Shown here piece by piece: positions 1 to 9,180 of a stretch of DNA of 18,438 nucleotides. Origin of the DNA: Smittium mucronatum (taxonomy: Eukaryota; Kickxellomycota; Harpellomycetes; Harpellales; Legeriomycetaceae); the NCBI GenBank assembly GCA_001953115.1, contig LSSL01002910.1, positions 1 through 18,438 on the forward strand, given 5' to 3'. The translations under genes were made by a program, and so were the position numbers. The notes beneath the pieces were generated by a model. It saw nothing but the letters and a program-made list of their open reading frames with translations. It was not told the origin of the DNA and did no database searches. The number at the start of each line of letters is the position of its first letter. Position 1 is the first letter of the stretch.

Positions 1-360
1 ACGTTTTTTTTTCAAACCATATAATTTGTCTAAATTTAGAAATCTGTCTACTTTCGCAATTATTTTAAAAAGCTTGTCTATTTTTGCAAATTCCCCATTC
101 AAAATATGGTAATTTCTGCAAATATTCCATTTTGAATTTTTATATATTATCTGAAAAAAAACTTTATTCTTTTTATTAAATGAAATTTTCGTACTTTATT
201 TAAATATTGTCTTTTTTTGTATAAATAAACATTATCTATTCTAATTTTTTCCCGAAGAGTATACATGTACCTTTTTTATATAAAACTTTACATCTGCCAT
301 CTCCCATTTTTTTAAAAAAAATTAATAAATATAATGTTTAAATAACTAAATCTTTTTGAG
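1..360. other. Unassigned AT-rich left flank with short degenerate repeats
   Basis: No coding frame could be supported on either strand. Near the left edge a motif of the form GTCTA followed by TTT and GCAA recurs loosely at about 27-42, 46-60 and 76-90, with a spacing near 30 bases. This could be a short decayed tandem repeat or chance in AT-rich DNA. A stretch near 288-297 (TTTACATCTG) also occurs in the left terminal repeat of MULE-B near 4168-4177, so this flank may hold a rearranged end of a related element. Confidence 0.3.
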
Positions 361-410
361 TTTAGATAAGAAAGCACATTAAATATTTTTTAAAAAAATA
401 TTCGATAGAA
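361..410 (+). repeat. Short copy of a MULE-B terminal-region sequence
   Basis: Bases about 378-410 closely match about 4399-4431 in the same orientation: ACATTAA, then a T-run and A-run forming an imperfect palindrome, then TATTCGATAG. Agreement runs for some 30 bases with only small length differences in the homopolymers. The 4.4 kb copy lies at the inner edge of the left inverted repeat of MULE-B. This copy may therefore be the solo or truncated end of a related MULE. The sequence beyond TATTCGATAG differs between the two places, so the shared block is short and the low-complexity core inflates similarity. Confidence 0.45.
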
Positions 411-959
411 TATCATTAAAAACCACTATCTAATTAAATAAATAGGCTTATATATTGAGATAATTATACTGCTTTTATCTTTCAATCACAAAGAGAAATA
501 CATTTTAGTGACAATGATATAATTACAGATCTAAATTCATCATTATGATATTATCTATAAATATTACAGCTAATTAAATTTTTTGACATCAGATCTTAAG
601 TTGATTGGTATATTAATAATTAAAAATGAAATAAACACTTCAAGGATTACTCAACCCCGAAAAAAAAATCGAATATTTCTATAAATGATAATGGAATTGA
701 AATAATTTCATTTACGACATTGGAAACAATATTATCGAATTTTATAAAAATATATCTGATAAAAAGAATAAATCTGGTATTAACTAAATAATACAGAAAA
801 TATTTGAAATTAATTATTTGTCAATACCATGGTGATAAATGAAATTAAAATCATCATAAATGAAGTGGATTAATTAATAAAAGGTGAGCAGAATAAAAAT
901 AGACAGCAATTTGTTTTATTTTTATAATTATATAGATTATATGAAATAATCCCCTAAAA
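411..959. other. Stretch without recognisable feature
   Basis: No frame of useful length, conserved motif or repeat pairing was seen on either strand. Being directly upstream of the LINE-type relic, it may hold the eroded N-terminal half of that element's second open reading frame, but nothing in it shows this directly. Confidence 0.3.
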
Positions 960-2050
960 ACATTATCATCGTTATGAGACTCAGAGCAACTAAATATATT
1001 ATATTCAACTATAGATTATCAACTGTGATTTATTGCAGAAGAAAATGTATTTGGATATCTTAAAAAATTTGAGACTAACAATTCTTTCCGTTAAAGATTA
1101 AAAACATTATTATAATTATTATCAAACATATTATTGCTAATTATGGTTAAAAATATCAATTTTTCACAATATGTATTAATAAAAATACTAAAGTTTTTGA
1201 ATATATTTTATTGCTCGATATATTGGTCTAAAATAGATTAATTCTCCTGTAAAAAGCGACAGGCTATGTTTCAAAAATCTATGTGAAAAACTAGTATGTG
1301 ATAACACTTAGAGATTTCCGTAAAATTTACCTTAAATTTTCCGGCATTGGAAGTAACTTTAGCCATTGATAAAATATATTCATGATAAATAATTGAAAAC
1401 AATTATATAAAATTATCACTGAAGAATCACATACCAATCAAGTAGTAATAAATGATGGCCCAATGTTACCATTATTATATCAAGTAATATTATTATTATT
1501 TTTGAATGAATTAAAAATTAAATGTTTTCAAATTGAAAATAATCATGATAAGTATTATTGTATACAGACTACATTTAAATTAGAATATTTTTTATGGAAG
1601 ATAAAGATGTTAAAAATATGAACCAAAATACCAGAAAAAGGTATAAATTTTTAAATATTAACATAGGAAAGCCAATATGCATCAAAGATAGTAATATAAA
1701 TCGTGAAAACTATGGGTTTAAACCTACAAATAGCAATGGATCTTTTAAATTTCTTGGAATATAATTTAATTCCTATAGAGGTGGTAATAGAATTTTGCAA
1801 TTATAAAAAATTTATAACGCATAAAACAAAATTAGCTGGAAGCATTTATAAAATTATTTAAAAGATAAATTTATACAGCCAATGCTTTTCTTCTAATGAA
1901 ATATCGGATTTTTAATTCTATATTTCAATTTAAAAATCAGATTTTGTGAAAAAATAAATAAATTACTTAGAAAATCATTTTGGTAGTTAGGGAACCAAAA
2001 ATGTCCATAAAAATTCCAGAAATGAAGCCAAAGTTGGAAAAGCTTAGCCA
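960..2050 (+). pseudogene. Non-LTR (LINE-type) reverse transcriptase relic
   Basis: This is a broken plus-strand coding region that I read as the palm and thumb of a non-LTR retrotransposon reverse transcriptase. Near 1440-1510 the frame gives VVINDGPMLPLLYQV, resembling the 'GIDQGE..SPLL' motif of such enzymes. Shortly downstream, HDKYY stands where a catalytic MDD/ADD motif would be expected. Further on, near 1740-1765, SFKFLGI fits the 'F.YLGV' motif. After that comes a hydrophobic, Lys-rich stretch (KFIQPMLFF, then CEKINKLLRKSFW) that fits the thumb region. Stops and frame changes occur throughout, so no protein can be made. The relic ends where the gypsy 3' LTR begins, which suggests that element inserted in or beside it. 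A remnant of another polymerase type cannot be excluded, because the motifs are degenerate. Confidence 0.42.
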
Positions 2051-2061
2051 TTTAAACAAGT

Positions 2062-2358
2062 AAACTTAACTTTAGGGATAGATAAAAGTATAAGAGTCAA
2101 TATTTTTTGGGATTTTTATTCAAACATATAAAGATAAAAGACTGAAGTTGAAAATAGTATGGGTGATTAAATATATTGATTTTTCAATAAAGGGAAAAAT
2201 AGGAGGGTTATATAATCCTAGCTCTTAATAATAATCGAAAAATTATGTGGATTATAAGTTAGTTACAATCATAAAACGATTGTGATCAATTTATGGGTTT
2301 ATATTTGATATTTTTAATATAGTGAAAAATGTAAATATAAGAGTTGTTTCTTACATCA
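2062..2358 (-). repeat. 3' LTR of the gypsy element
   Basis: This block aligns in the same orientation to about 10608-10912 over its whole length, with substantial divergence. Shared landmarks on the plus strand are ACTT(T/A)AGGG near the left end, a CTGAAGTT block, TTTTCAATAAA, an 'ATA(T/C)AATCCTA...CTCTTAA' type block, TGTGGATT, and TATAAATATAAGA-like sequence near the right end. On the minus strand the LTR begins TGATGT at 2358, directly after a purine-rich tract, as expected for the U3 start of a retrotransposon. The left boundary is uncertain by about 20-40 bases because similarity fades gradually. Confidence 0.75.
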
Positions 2359-2370
2359 CCTCCTCATTCC
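2359..2370 (-). other. Polypurine tract next to the 3' LTR
   Basis: On the minus strand, the 12 bases GGAATGAGGAGG lie immediately upstream of the TG that opens the 3' LTR. This is the site and composition expected for the polypurine tract that primes plus-strand DNA synthesis in LTR retrotransposons. Its survival in an otherwise eroded element supports both the LTR boundary at 2358 and the element's orientation. Confidence 0.7.
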
Positions 2371-2744
2371 ACACAAAAATCAGGCATCTGTAAATCGAAA
2401 ATAGAAAAACTAAGGAAATAAATTCGAAAATGAAGTTTTGAGAGAAAGAATAAAATTTATTTCTTCCAAATTATTTTTAGGAGCCACCAAAATTCGCTAA
2501 TAAACTTCAAATAATGACCGGTAAATTTTTGGAGAGATCCGCAAAAAAAATATTCTACGGAGATAAAATTTGTCTTTCAGCCAGATTTAAATCGCGAATT
2601 ATTAACATCTATGTTTGACCTAAATAATCTCTTGATAGTTTCGAATATTGCTTATGGTTAAATTGTATGGCTATTGGAGGTTTTATTTTTTGCTGAATTA
2701 TTATTATTTGATGTAACAAGTTTAATTTATACGATTATAGTTTT

Positions 2745-2945
2745 TTAAATAGGCTTTTCCGCATATTTTTCATGGAAAATTTTGATTTTTTCAGGTCCTT
2801 TCACTAATTCTGTAGGTTGCCACGAATTTTCATATGGACAAAATTTATTACTTGTTTCAAATAATCAATTTTTTCAGAATAATTTGGATACTAGTATACT
2901 CTAAATTTGAATTCTTCGAGGTTAGCAATTTTTATGGGCGGCGGC
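2745..2945 (-). pseudogene. C-terminal chromodomain of gypsy pol (relic)
   Basis: This is the C-terminal end of the polyprotein on the minus strand, after the integrase. A PPPIKIANLEEF segment corresponds to the 'P.PI.I...EEFEVE' entry into the chromodomain of chromoviral integrases. It is followed by IDYLKQVINF, matching 'YLVKWKGF', and by RGNLQN, matching the 'TWEP.ENL.N' portion. The end reads KIFHEKYAEKPI and then stop TAA at 2745-2747, like the usual 'FH..YP.KP' C-terminus of the group. The chromodomain directs integration to chromatin carrying particular histone marks. The aromatic cage positions appear lost or unclear and at least one in-frame stop interrupts the domain. The 3' untranslated part runs from here to the polypurine tract. 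Confidence 0.72.
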
Positions 2946-4053
2946 ATTTTTAGACCCTGATCCTGAATTTGACTTTCCTTATAGGATTCCAGTAAATTAA
3001 CAGGAAATTTTGGAATGGATTTTAATTTATTAATGACTACCTAGCTTTTAGTTAAGATCTCTGTATTTTTCAATTATGTTGAAGAGATCTAACCTCTTAT
3101 AATTAAATTTAATTGATAGTCTTTTTGCATTGATTTTTTCTTTTATAAACATACTTTACTACACAAATTTAATTTAAGGGGGGGATTTGTGTTGTTTATT
3201 AGCATGTAACGTTTGTAGTTTTTCACCACTCTTTAAATTTATTAACATGAGTTAATATAATCTTTTTATGTTTTTCAAATGTGTCATTAGTTTTAGTTAT
3301 TTCATTATTTTCGGATATTAAAGAATCAAATCGAGGATTAAAACCATATAGTGCTAATAATGAAGAAGTTTTAGTTTATGCCAGTTACTAAAACATATAA
3401 GGAAACTTTGCAAAGTTAAATAGCTCTGACCAATCATTCTATTGATAGTTCACATATTCGCTGAAAAATGTTCTAAATTTTGAATTTTAATTCTGTATGA
3501 CCAACTTCTTCTGGTTATAATCAGTGTAAATATTTTTTCTTATTTTTAGGAGTTTTATAGTGCGTTTCAGAAATTTAGAGTTGAATTGAGTTCCACCACC
3601 TGCAGTTATCCCTTGTGGTTGAACATGACTAATAAATATTCTATGAATGAACTATTTTACAATTTCTGAAACATTAGGTAGTTTTTTGAGCTTTATAAGT
3701 CAAAAGTTTTTTGAAAATTGGTTTACCATGTCTATTATGGTACTTTACCCATTTGATAGGAGTTTACAATTTATGAAATTCATTTTTATAGTTTTTAACG
3801 GATATTCTGAGGGAACTAAAGGTTTGAATTTCCGATATTTTTTATGTCGTAGGATCTTGGTTCTATGACAGGATTCACATGATTTGGCTTAATATCTGAT
3901 AGTTTTATTCATGATTTTGAACCTAATCCAGCGGTTTATTAGATTTGATTTTTTTAAATATTTGGATTGTCCCGCCATTATGCTTTCATTTAAAGTGTTT
4001 ATAACTTTTGGGATGTGGTTTGATAGAACGAAGATTTTTCCATTACATATCAT
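2946..4053 (-). pseudogene. Gypsy integrase (relic): zinc finger, DDE core, C-terminal part
   Basis: The minus strand reads as a retroviral-type integrase, which inserts element cDNA into host DNA. The N-terminal part begins with IFVLSNHIPKVI and ESIMAGQSKYLKK, equivalent to 'IYVPN...HDSPLAGH.G..KT'. The CESCHRTK segment near 3850-3875 carries the C..C half of the HHCC zinc finger. The core begins PLVPSEYPLKTIKMNFI, and continues through QGITAGGGTQFNSKFLKRTI. Further on, NDWSELFNFAKFPYM and SLLALYGFNPRFDS are near-exact counterparts of the family blocks 'DDWSELLPLAEFAYN' and 'PF...YG..PRFD'. PKFPVNLLESYK corresponds to 'HPVFHVSLLEPY'. All three catalytic acids appear changed: N at 3780-3778, G at 3600-3598, and K at about 3507-3505. 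Multiple stops and at least one frameshift are present. Upstream pol sequence is separated from this part by MULE-B. Confidence 0.85.
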
Positions 4054-4099
4054 TTAAAACTAGTATTTTAAGCTTTCTTAACCTTGAATGTAAGATTTT

Positions 4100-4434
4100 T
4101 GGATTTTTCTTGAAAAAATTTATGTTAATAAATTTGAAATACTGATATTTCAATCTGATTTTTTTTTTTACATCTGATTATTGGGCATTTTATTGAATTC
4201 TAAAAATCATGTTTGTGACATTAATTTAGCTTCATTGCCGATATTTTCTTGAATTTATGATGTTATCATAGCCAAAATCCGACATCACCAACCCAAAATC
4301 TAAAAACTATAACTAAAATCTGATACCCATTACGGAAATCTGTTTTTTAATGCAATTTTCATAAGAAAAAATAAACAAATAATTATTTGACAAAAAAAAA
4401 CATTAATATTTTTTTAAAAATATTCGATAGTAGG
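4100..4434 (+). repeat. Left terminal inverted repeat of MULE-B
   Basis: The plus strand here aligns to the reverse complement of about 7075-7440. The best block is around 4292-4365: AAAATCT, then AAATCTGATAC, then TTTTTTAATGCA and ATAAG, matched in order by the reverse complement of about 7163-7235. Outward, CATTAATTTAGC, TTTATGATGTTATCATAG and ACATCTGATTATTGGG have counterparts in the same order. Inward, the TTGACAAAAAAAA and TTCGATA blocks also match. Such long diverged inverted repeats are typical of MULEs. The outer end is not sharply defined. Confidence 0.65.
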
Positions 4435-5199
4435 TTATGAAGTGTATAATGTTGTTCAAATATTGAATTTCAACTATCAAATTTTCAAAAGTTGAAATTT
4501 TTTCCGCTTCAGTGAGAAAGGATTTTCATTCCTGATAATTTTAAAGAAATACAATACCTTTTTAGCTCTATTTAACTTCTTTTCTCATTGGGTATACGTC
4601 ATATAATTCGGGGCAAATATATCTAAGATTTTTGTTCGCACAATCTCTCCATTCTATAAGAATTTGAATTAAAGTTATTTATTTTTTTTTATTTAGATTT
4701 TTTAAATAAAATTTAGGAAATTAAACCTCGATCAGATTTAAATATTTTTTGACTGGAACCGCTACTTAGATACGTATTCGAACAAGAGGTATTAATTTCA
4801 TGAAAATATTTTGCCTTTCTTTTGGGATTGTTAAATATTTTCGTGCATACTAATATATTTTCAGGTAGCAGGTAATTATATTCGGAATTAGACGATTAAT
4901 TATCTTGGAAATATGCTTCGAATAGACTGGGAGTTATTAACGTATATTTTAAGACCTAATTAAAAATAGAAAATCCTTTTTAACTATTTTTTGTGCATAT
5001 TTCGCTTTTTTTTTTATTGAGATATTCTATAAATAGCATTATCTCCATTTTTTCTGTGCATTAGATTATAAGAGCATTGAAACCATCTTAAATATATAAA
5101 ATATTTTAAGAATTTGACCATTATAATAAAAATTCTACCTTTAGGATAGCCTAGGCTTTAATATGTAATATTTATTTTATTGAGTAGTGAATTGATTTT

Positions 5200-6420
5200 T
5201 ATTTAAAAACATTATTTAATCGTTCATTGAGAGTACATTGTTATTTTTAATTTTTCTTGTTTGCCTCTTTTTTTACTCAGCTCCAAAAAAGTGTCGATTA
5301 CATAAAGCTGTCATATTTTTTTAAGATAATGCTACACATGTACACATTCACAATTTTTTCAAAATTAAGTGCATTAGTTTTTTATCTTTTTGTAGTTTTA
5401 AATGCTTACCTTAGCTTCAATTATTCAAAATTTTCCCATTGTGGATTTGATTTCATTGATATTCTCGAAATCATATTTTCTTGACTTGTATATCAAATTT
5501 TACGATAATCTAACATTTTCTGAATATAAATTTTTTTTCTCTACATTAGAAACAAAAATAAGAATTCTGTAATATTCAGCTTATTCTTGTACTATATCTT
5601 TTTCGTAATTTGGCTTGAAAAAGTTCGATTTTTTAGTTTTTTAAGTTTCACCTAGAATTTCAATAAAATTTTCAAATAGCTGTAATGAATTGCACTTTTA
5701 CCATGAAAGATATTTAATTTTAATTTTTCAATTAATTATTTAGAGGCAGTCATTTGTACTTGATGCTAATTTTCGGTTTCCCTCATACCAATTTCCTTTC
5801 TCCAAATAATTTTGGTAAAACTTAGTCATAATATTGTGCAGTTCAGGGAACTCTCCATTTTTGCATAAAAACATACCTTGATAAATCTATTAACCCTTCA
5901 TTATAAAAAATATGAACAAAATTTATACCCTGATTTATTTTATCTAATAGAGGCTTTTGAGAATTTTTAGCAAGATATAGAAAAATTGTCTATTTGTGAG
6001 CCCAAAATTTGATCTTTTTATTTTTCAGTCAATTTTTTTTAGGGAGGATGAAATTTGCGGGGCTGATTCAAATATAAGATTTTTTTCATTAAATCCATAT
6101 TTGTGATGTTTTAACCCACCTTTAATTTTTTCCAAAGCTCAGAATATAGTTTCTTCTTTTTCACCCTGTATTATAACTATTAAAATAGGTATAAATATTA
6201 TTTATCGTCTGAAATCCTAATCATAGGTACAGGGTATCCCAGATATAAAAATTTGTATATCATGTAGATGTAAACATTATTGTATATTTAGAGATTTTCC
6301 AATAATTTTTTTGATGTAACTATTATTGACATTTAGACTGGACTCAAATCAAAATTTATAACGTATGGCTTATCATTTCTTTTTTTCATAAGATTTTTCG
6401 TCGATTTATTATAATAACTC
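5200..6420 (-). pseudogene. MULE-B transposase (relic)
   Basis: The minus strand gives a broken Mutator-like transposase, a DDE/RNase H-fold enzyme. From its N-terminal side the core shows PILIVIIQGEKEETIF near 6150-6200, resembling 'P......K.E..Y' after the first catalytic Asp. Next come ESAPQISSSLKK near 6025-6062 and KIKFWAHK near 5993-6015, equivalent to 'SDAA.QI..A.......R..CWAH'. Further on is GEFPELHNIMTKFY, then GNWYEGNRKLASSTNDCL near 5735-5800. The last is a clear match to the 'NWYEG....STN..LE..N' signature of these transposases. A Lys-rich C-terminal segment (NFFKPNYEKDIVQE) follows near 5590-5620. The second catalytic Asp appears as Glu and the final Glu position is a stop. Frameshifts are needed to join the pieces. 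Zinc-finger and N-terminal parts were not recognised in 6420-7070. Confidence 0.62.
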
Positions 6421-7074
6421 GTTGAAAGTTTCTCCAATTATATATTTTTTCTTAATTTAATCCCACTTATAATCAGCATAACTTTTCTTAGCTGAAATTT
6501 AAACTATCCAATATTAAATGATTTATGATTTTAAATTACTTTATTTATATAAAATTATATACCTATGATTTTATTTTAGTATAGTCACCGGCTTCTCTGT
6601 TACTTCGATTGCATTATTGTGCTCAAAATTTTTTTTTGCAAAAATAAAACTGTTTTTGTGTAAATTTCTATTTTTCATCAAATATTTGCATAAATTCAAC
6701 AATTTTTTGATACAATGGCAATACACAACTAATTACTTTTTTAAATTTTTCTTTTCTAGAAATTCTCTGTTTTTTCGAAACTTTATTTTAAATTTCAAAA
6801 TTTAATTTTGGTGTGCACCAATCTATTATTATAACTCTTTTAAGTTATCATGAATTTTTTTAAACCGATATTTAAAGAAAATATGCCCTATTTAAGGCAT
6901 CTGGAATGTATTATTGAAAAATTATTTGTTCAAAAATCATATTTATAAAATATATGAAAATTTATCTCTTAAAGGTCTTTATTTTTCTAAAACACAATTA
7001 CGGTTTTTTTTTTTTTTAAAAATCAAAAGTATAAATATGAAAGATTTTCAAATAAAAAAAATACTTCATTGAAT

Positions 7075-7440
7075 ATTTTGTATCGAAAATGAAAAATTAT
7101 AATATATATTTTTTTTGACATGTAACAGAATTAATATTTTTTAGCGATGAGAGTATGATTTCACTATATATAATGCAGTAAAAAATTTATTTTATGATTA
7201 GTATCAGATTTCAGCGATTGGATTAAGATTTTAAGTTTACGATGAAATATTTTTTTAAATTTAAATTTAAACTTTCTTAATAATGTTATTATAAATGGAT
7301 CATTTGGTTTTTCATTGGCTTAAAATGGCATTAATGTGATTTTGTAGTCTCATTTTTTGAATAAAAAAGACCATCTAGCATGTATACGGTTTAGGATTTT
7401 TTTTTTCTTAAAATAATTAAAATTTTTTAGTCAGTTAGTC
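7075..7440 (-). repeat. Right terminal inverted repeat of MULE-B
   Basis: The reverse complement of this stretch matches 4100-4434, block by block and in the same order, as described for the left repeat. On the plus strand the landmarks are GTATCAGATTTCAGCGATTG at 7201-7220, followed by AAGATTTTAAG, and TGCAGTAAAAAA near 7173-7184. Together with the left copy it brackets an interior of about 2.6 kb. Confidence 0.65.
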
Positions 7441-7449
7441 CTATGAATC

Positions 7450-8219
7450 GATATATCGCACCTTCCAAGTAACATCACCATTCTTTTAACGCGCAGAATA
7501 TAAAAAATGTTCCTTTTTCGTATTTCTCACAATGGCATCCTGCTGGCAGTAGCTGCGGGGATAGGACCATAAGTGACTAACTTACTTTTCGTTTTAAAAG
7601 ACAAATTTTTATTTAATGGATACTAATAAAGATAAAGATGACTAAAACTGTAGTGATTTTATAACAGATTAAATATCTTGACTTTTCCATGAAGTCCAAA
7701 GTAGTGGTTTATATAGTTTAATTTATTCAGTGAAGCTGGTAAAGTTCTTGATAAGAATTTAAATTGGTGAAAAGCCATATAGAATCCTTGGCGATAATTA
7801 ATTTTTGTATTTGGATTGTTCATGAAATGAATGATGTAAGTTTAAGAATGATTTCTTACATTAGCTTTAGTGAAAAGTAAAAAAATAGACTACTTTGCCC
7901 ATCATCACCTTTTTTTGATAGTATTTTGCCTATAGAGAAATCCGAATCGCATGTCTCTACTGTAAAATTCTTTCATAGATCCGGATATTTGAGGACTAAG
8001 TCTGATGACATTCGGATGATCATTATGCTGATTGATCCTTCTTTTTTTTTTTTTGGTCCATTTAAACAATGTTTTTTTTTTTAGCAAGCTTGTCGTAGTT
8101 ATAGAGATTTTTTCTAATTCGGTTAAGAACATGCCTCAGTAATTTTCAAACTCCAGAAATATCCGAATCTCTTTGAGAAATTTAATGGTAATCTGTTTTT
8201 TGACATTTTTAGTTTTTTA
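7450..8219 (-). pseudogene. Gypsy RT connection and RNase H segment (relic)
   Basis: This minus-strand stretch continues the reverse transcriptase into the connection and RNase H domains, which degrade the RNA strand of the RNA:DNA hybrid. An uninterrupted 75-codon frame at 7905-8132 reads LTELEKISITTTSLLKKK and then LFKWTKKKK, corresponding to the chromoviral 'RFI..FSKI..PLT.LLKKD..FKWT' region. It continues with ISGSMKEFYSRDMRFGFLYR, corresponding to 'F..ETDAS..A.GAVL.Q' at the start of RNase H. Its own Met is not a real start, since the frame lies inside a polyprotein. Downstream, GQSSLFFYFSLKLM fits 'HPVAFYS.KL', and NLNSYQELYQLH fits the 'TDHKNLEYF...L..RQ' region. The end, KNGDVTWKVRYI, matches the short linker before the integrase, where MULE-B interrupts. 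The first RNase H Asp is not conserved. Confidence 0.7.
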
Positions 8220-8945
8220 CGCATCAGTTTTTGTAACTTTATTAGATATTTTGTATTTAAAGAAGTTAATTTGTCTATTTCAAACTTAAATTTTCCCAAC
8301 TTGCAGTAAATATTATTCTAAATTAGTTTTTGGATCACCAAATTTGCGTAATTATGTATTTGGTATTTTTTTCGTAGTGTATTAATATATTTTCTAGGTA
8401 TTTGTTAGAATATTATCTCTTAACTCTTTGAGTAAATCATCAATAAAATTCTGAAAAGTATCCAAGAAGTTTGTCAGTTCAAAATATATAAAATTTTAGT
8501 CTTAATTACTGTAACTAAATTTGAAAGTTGTTTTAAACTCTTCTACGGTTTTGATTCTGACTAGATTGTAAGCATTTTGCATATAAATCTAGATAAAAAA
8601 CCTTTTCTTTGCCCAAAAGATCGAATATTTATTCCATTCTAAGAAAGGGTTATCTGTTTTTCATTTTCATTTCAAAATCAGTACGACAATCTACTTATAA
8701 ACGATAAATAGAATTTTTATTATTAATAAAAATAATTGGAGAACCTTCTGGAGGCTGAGAGTGCTTAAAGAACCAGGATACTAAATATTTTCACAGTTAT
8801 TTTAGCTTCAGTTCAGTTAGTAAATATGTTGGTCCCATGGCGGAGAGTTTCCCGTATTCATATTTATTGCGAAGCCATATTTTCTATGAAGTATTTTATC
8901 GTTTAATTTATAATTTTTAAATAATATTTTGTAATTTTGATACAT
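8220..8945 (-). pseudogene. Gypsy reverse transcriptase (relic)
   Basis: The minus strand contains the fingers and palm of a Ty3/gypsy reverse transcriptase in correct order. YGFAINMNTGNSPPW near 8830-8880 matches 'YDHAI.L.PG..PP.GPIY', followed by LTELKLK. PEGSPIIFINNKNSIYRL near 8700-8755 matches 'PAGAPILFVKKKDGSLRL', followed by VDCRT for 'VDYR.LN'. AYNLVRIKTVEEFKTTF near 8520-8570 matches 'GAYNLVRIKEGDEWKTAF', and FQNFIDDLLKELRDNIL near 8410-8455 matches 'TFQ.FINDILRE.LD'. The active-site box reads YLENILIHYEKN at about 8400-8365 where the family has YLDDILI. Both catalytic aspartates are thus changed (to E and N). The similarity to fungal chromoviruses is strong by memory of the family motifs, although stops and frame changes abound. 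Confidence 0.88.
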
Positions 8946-9180
8946 TTTAGGGAGTGTTGTGTTTCAATTGTTGGAGCTATTCTCCTTATTTGTAACTTAA
9001 GATATTAATTTCATAGTTTAAACCTTTGGTTATGTATGCTTATTTGAAAATTATTTTTCTGATATTTCTGAGGTTACCGAAGGATAATATGATTAGGAGC
9101 TCAATTATTCTGGATCTGTTTCTTATTGCACACATTTTATTATTATTTAAATTTAAATTTGCCCAGATTCATATTCAGGT
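8946..9180 (-). pseudogene. Probable gag-RT junction / protease stretch (unresolved)
   Basis: This segment lies between the gag relic and the reverse transcriptase, where the aspartic protease should be. No D(S/T)G catalytic triplet was found in any minus-strand frame, although a hydrophobic piece (SRIIELLIILSFGNLRNI) lies near 9060-9120. It is either an eroded protease or the linker before RT. The assignment rests on position only. Confidence 0.3.

Larger units (their letters stand above)
4054..7450 (-). mobile_element. MULE-B: Mutator-like DNA transposon nested in gypsy pol
   Basis: A second mobile element interrupts the gypsy polyprotein exactly between the end of the RNase H/linker segment (KNGDVTWK, near 7450-7480) and the start of the integrase N-terminus (IFVLSN, near 4020-4040). 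Its ends are long inverted repeats (about 4100-4434 and 7075-7440), and inside is a minus-strand relic with Mutator-like transposase motifs. Removing it would restore the gypsy reading order, which is the strongest argument for the insertion. Exact ends are uncertain. One possible 9-base target duplication is ACATATCAT at 4045-4053 and ATATATCGC at 7451-7459, differing by three transitions. Nine bases is the usual duplication size for MULEs. The element is dead. Confidence 0.72.

Noticed and set aside
106..135. Possible extra copy of the MULE-A right end (CTGCAAATATTCCA resembling CTGCGGAATATTCCA at 15216).
   Set aside because: The match is too short and no neighbouring blocks of the inverted repeat are found around it.
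3647..3868. Plus-strand 73-codon hydrophobic open frame.
   Set aside because: It is the antisense shadow of the integrase relic, which is recognisable on the minus strand.
5257..5484. Plus-strand 75-codon open frame, possible membrane peptide.
   Set aside because: It starts at a non-ATG codon, has no family motif and lies antisense to MULE-B. Phe/Leu-rich frames are expected from T-rich DNA.
6617..6805. Plus-strand 62-codon Phe-rich open frame.
   Set aside because: It is a low-complexity frame from a T-rich strand inside MULE-B, with no supporting signal.
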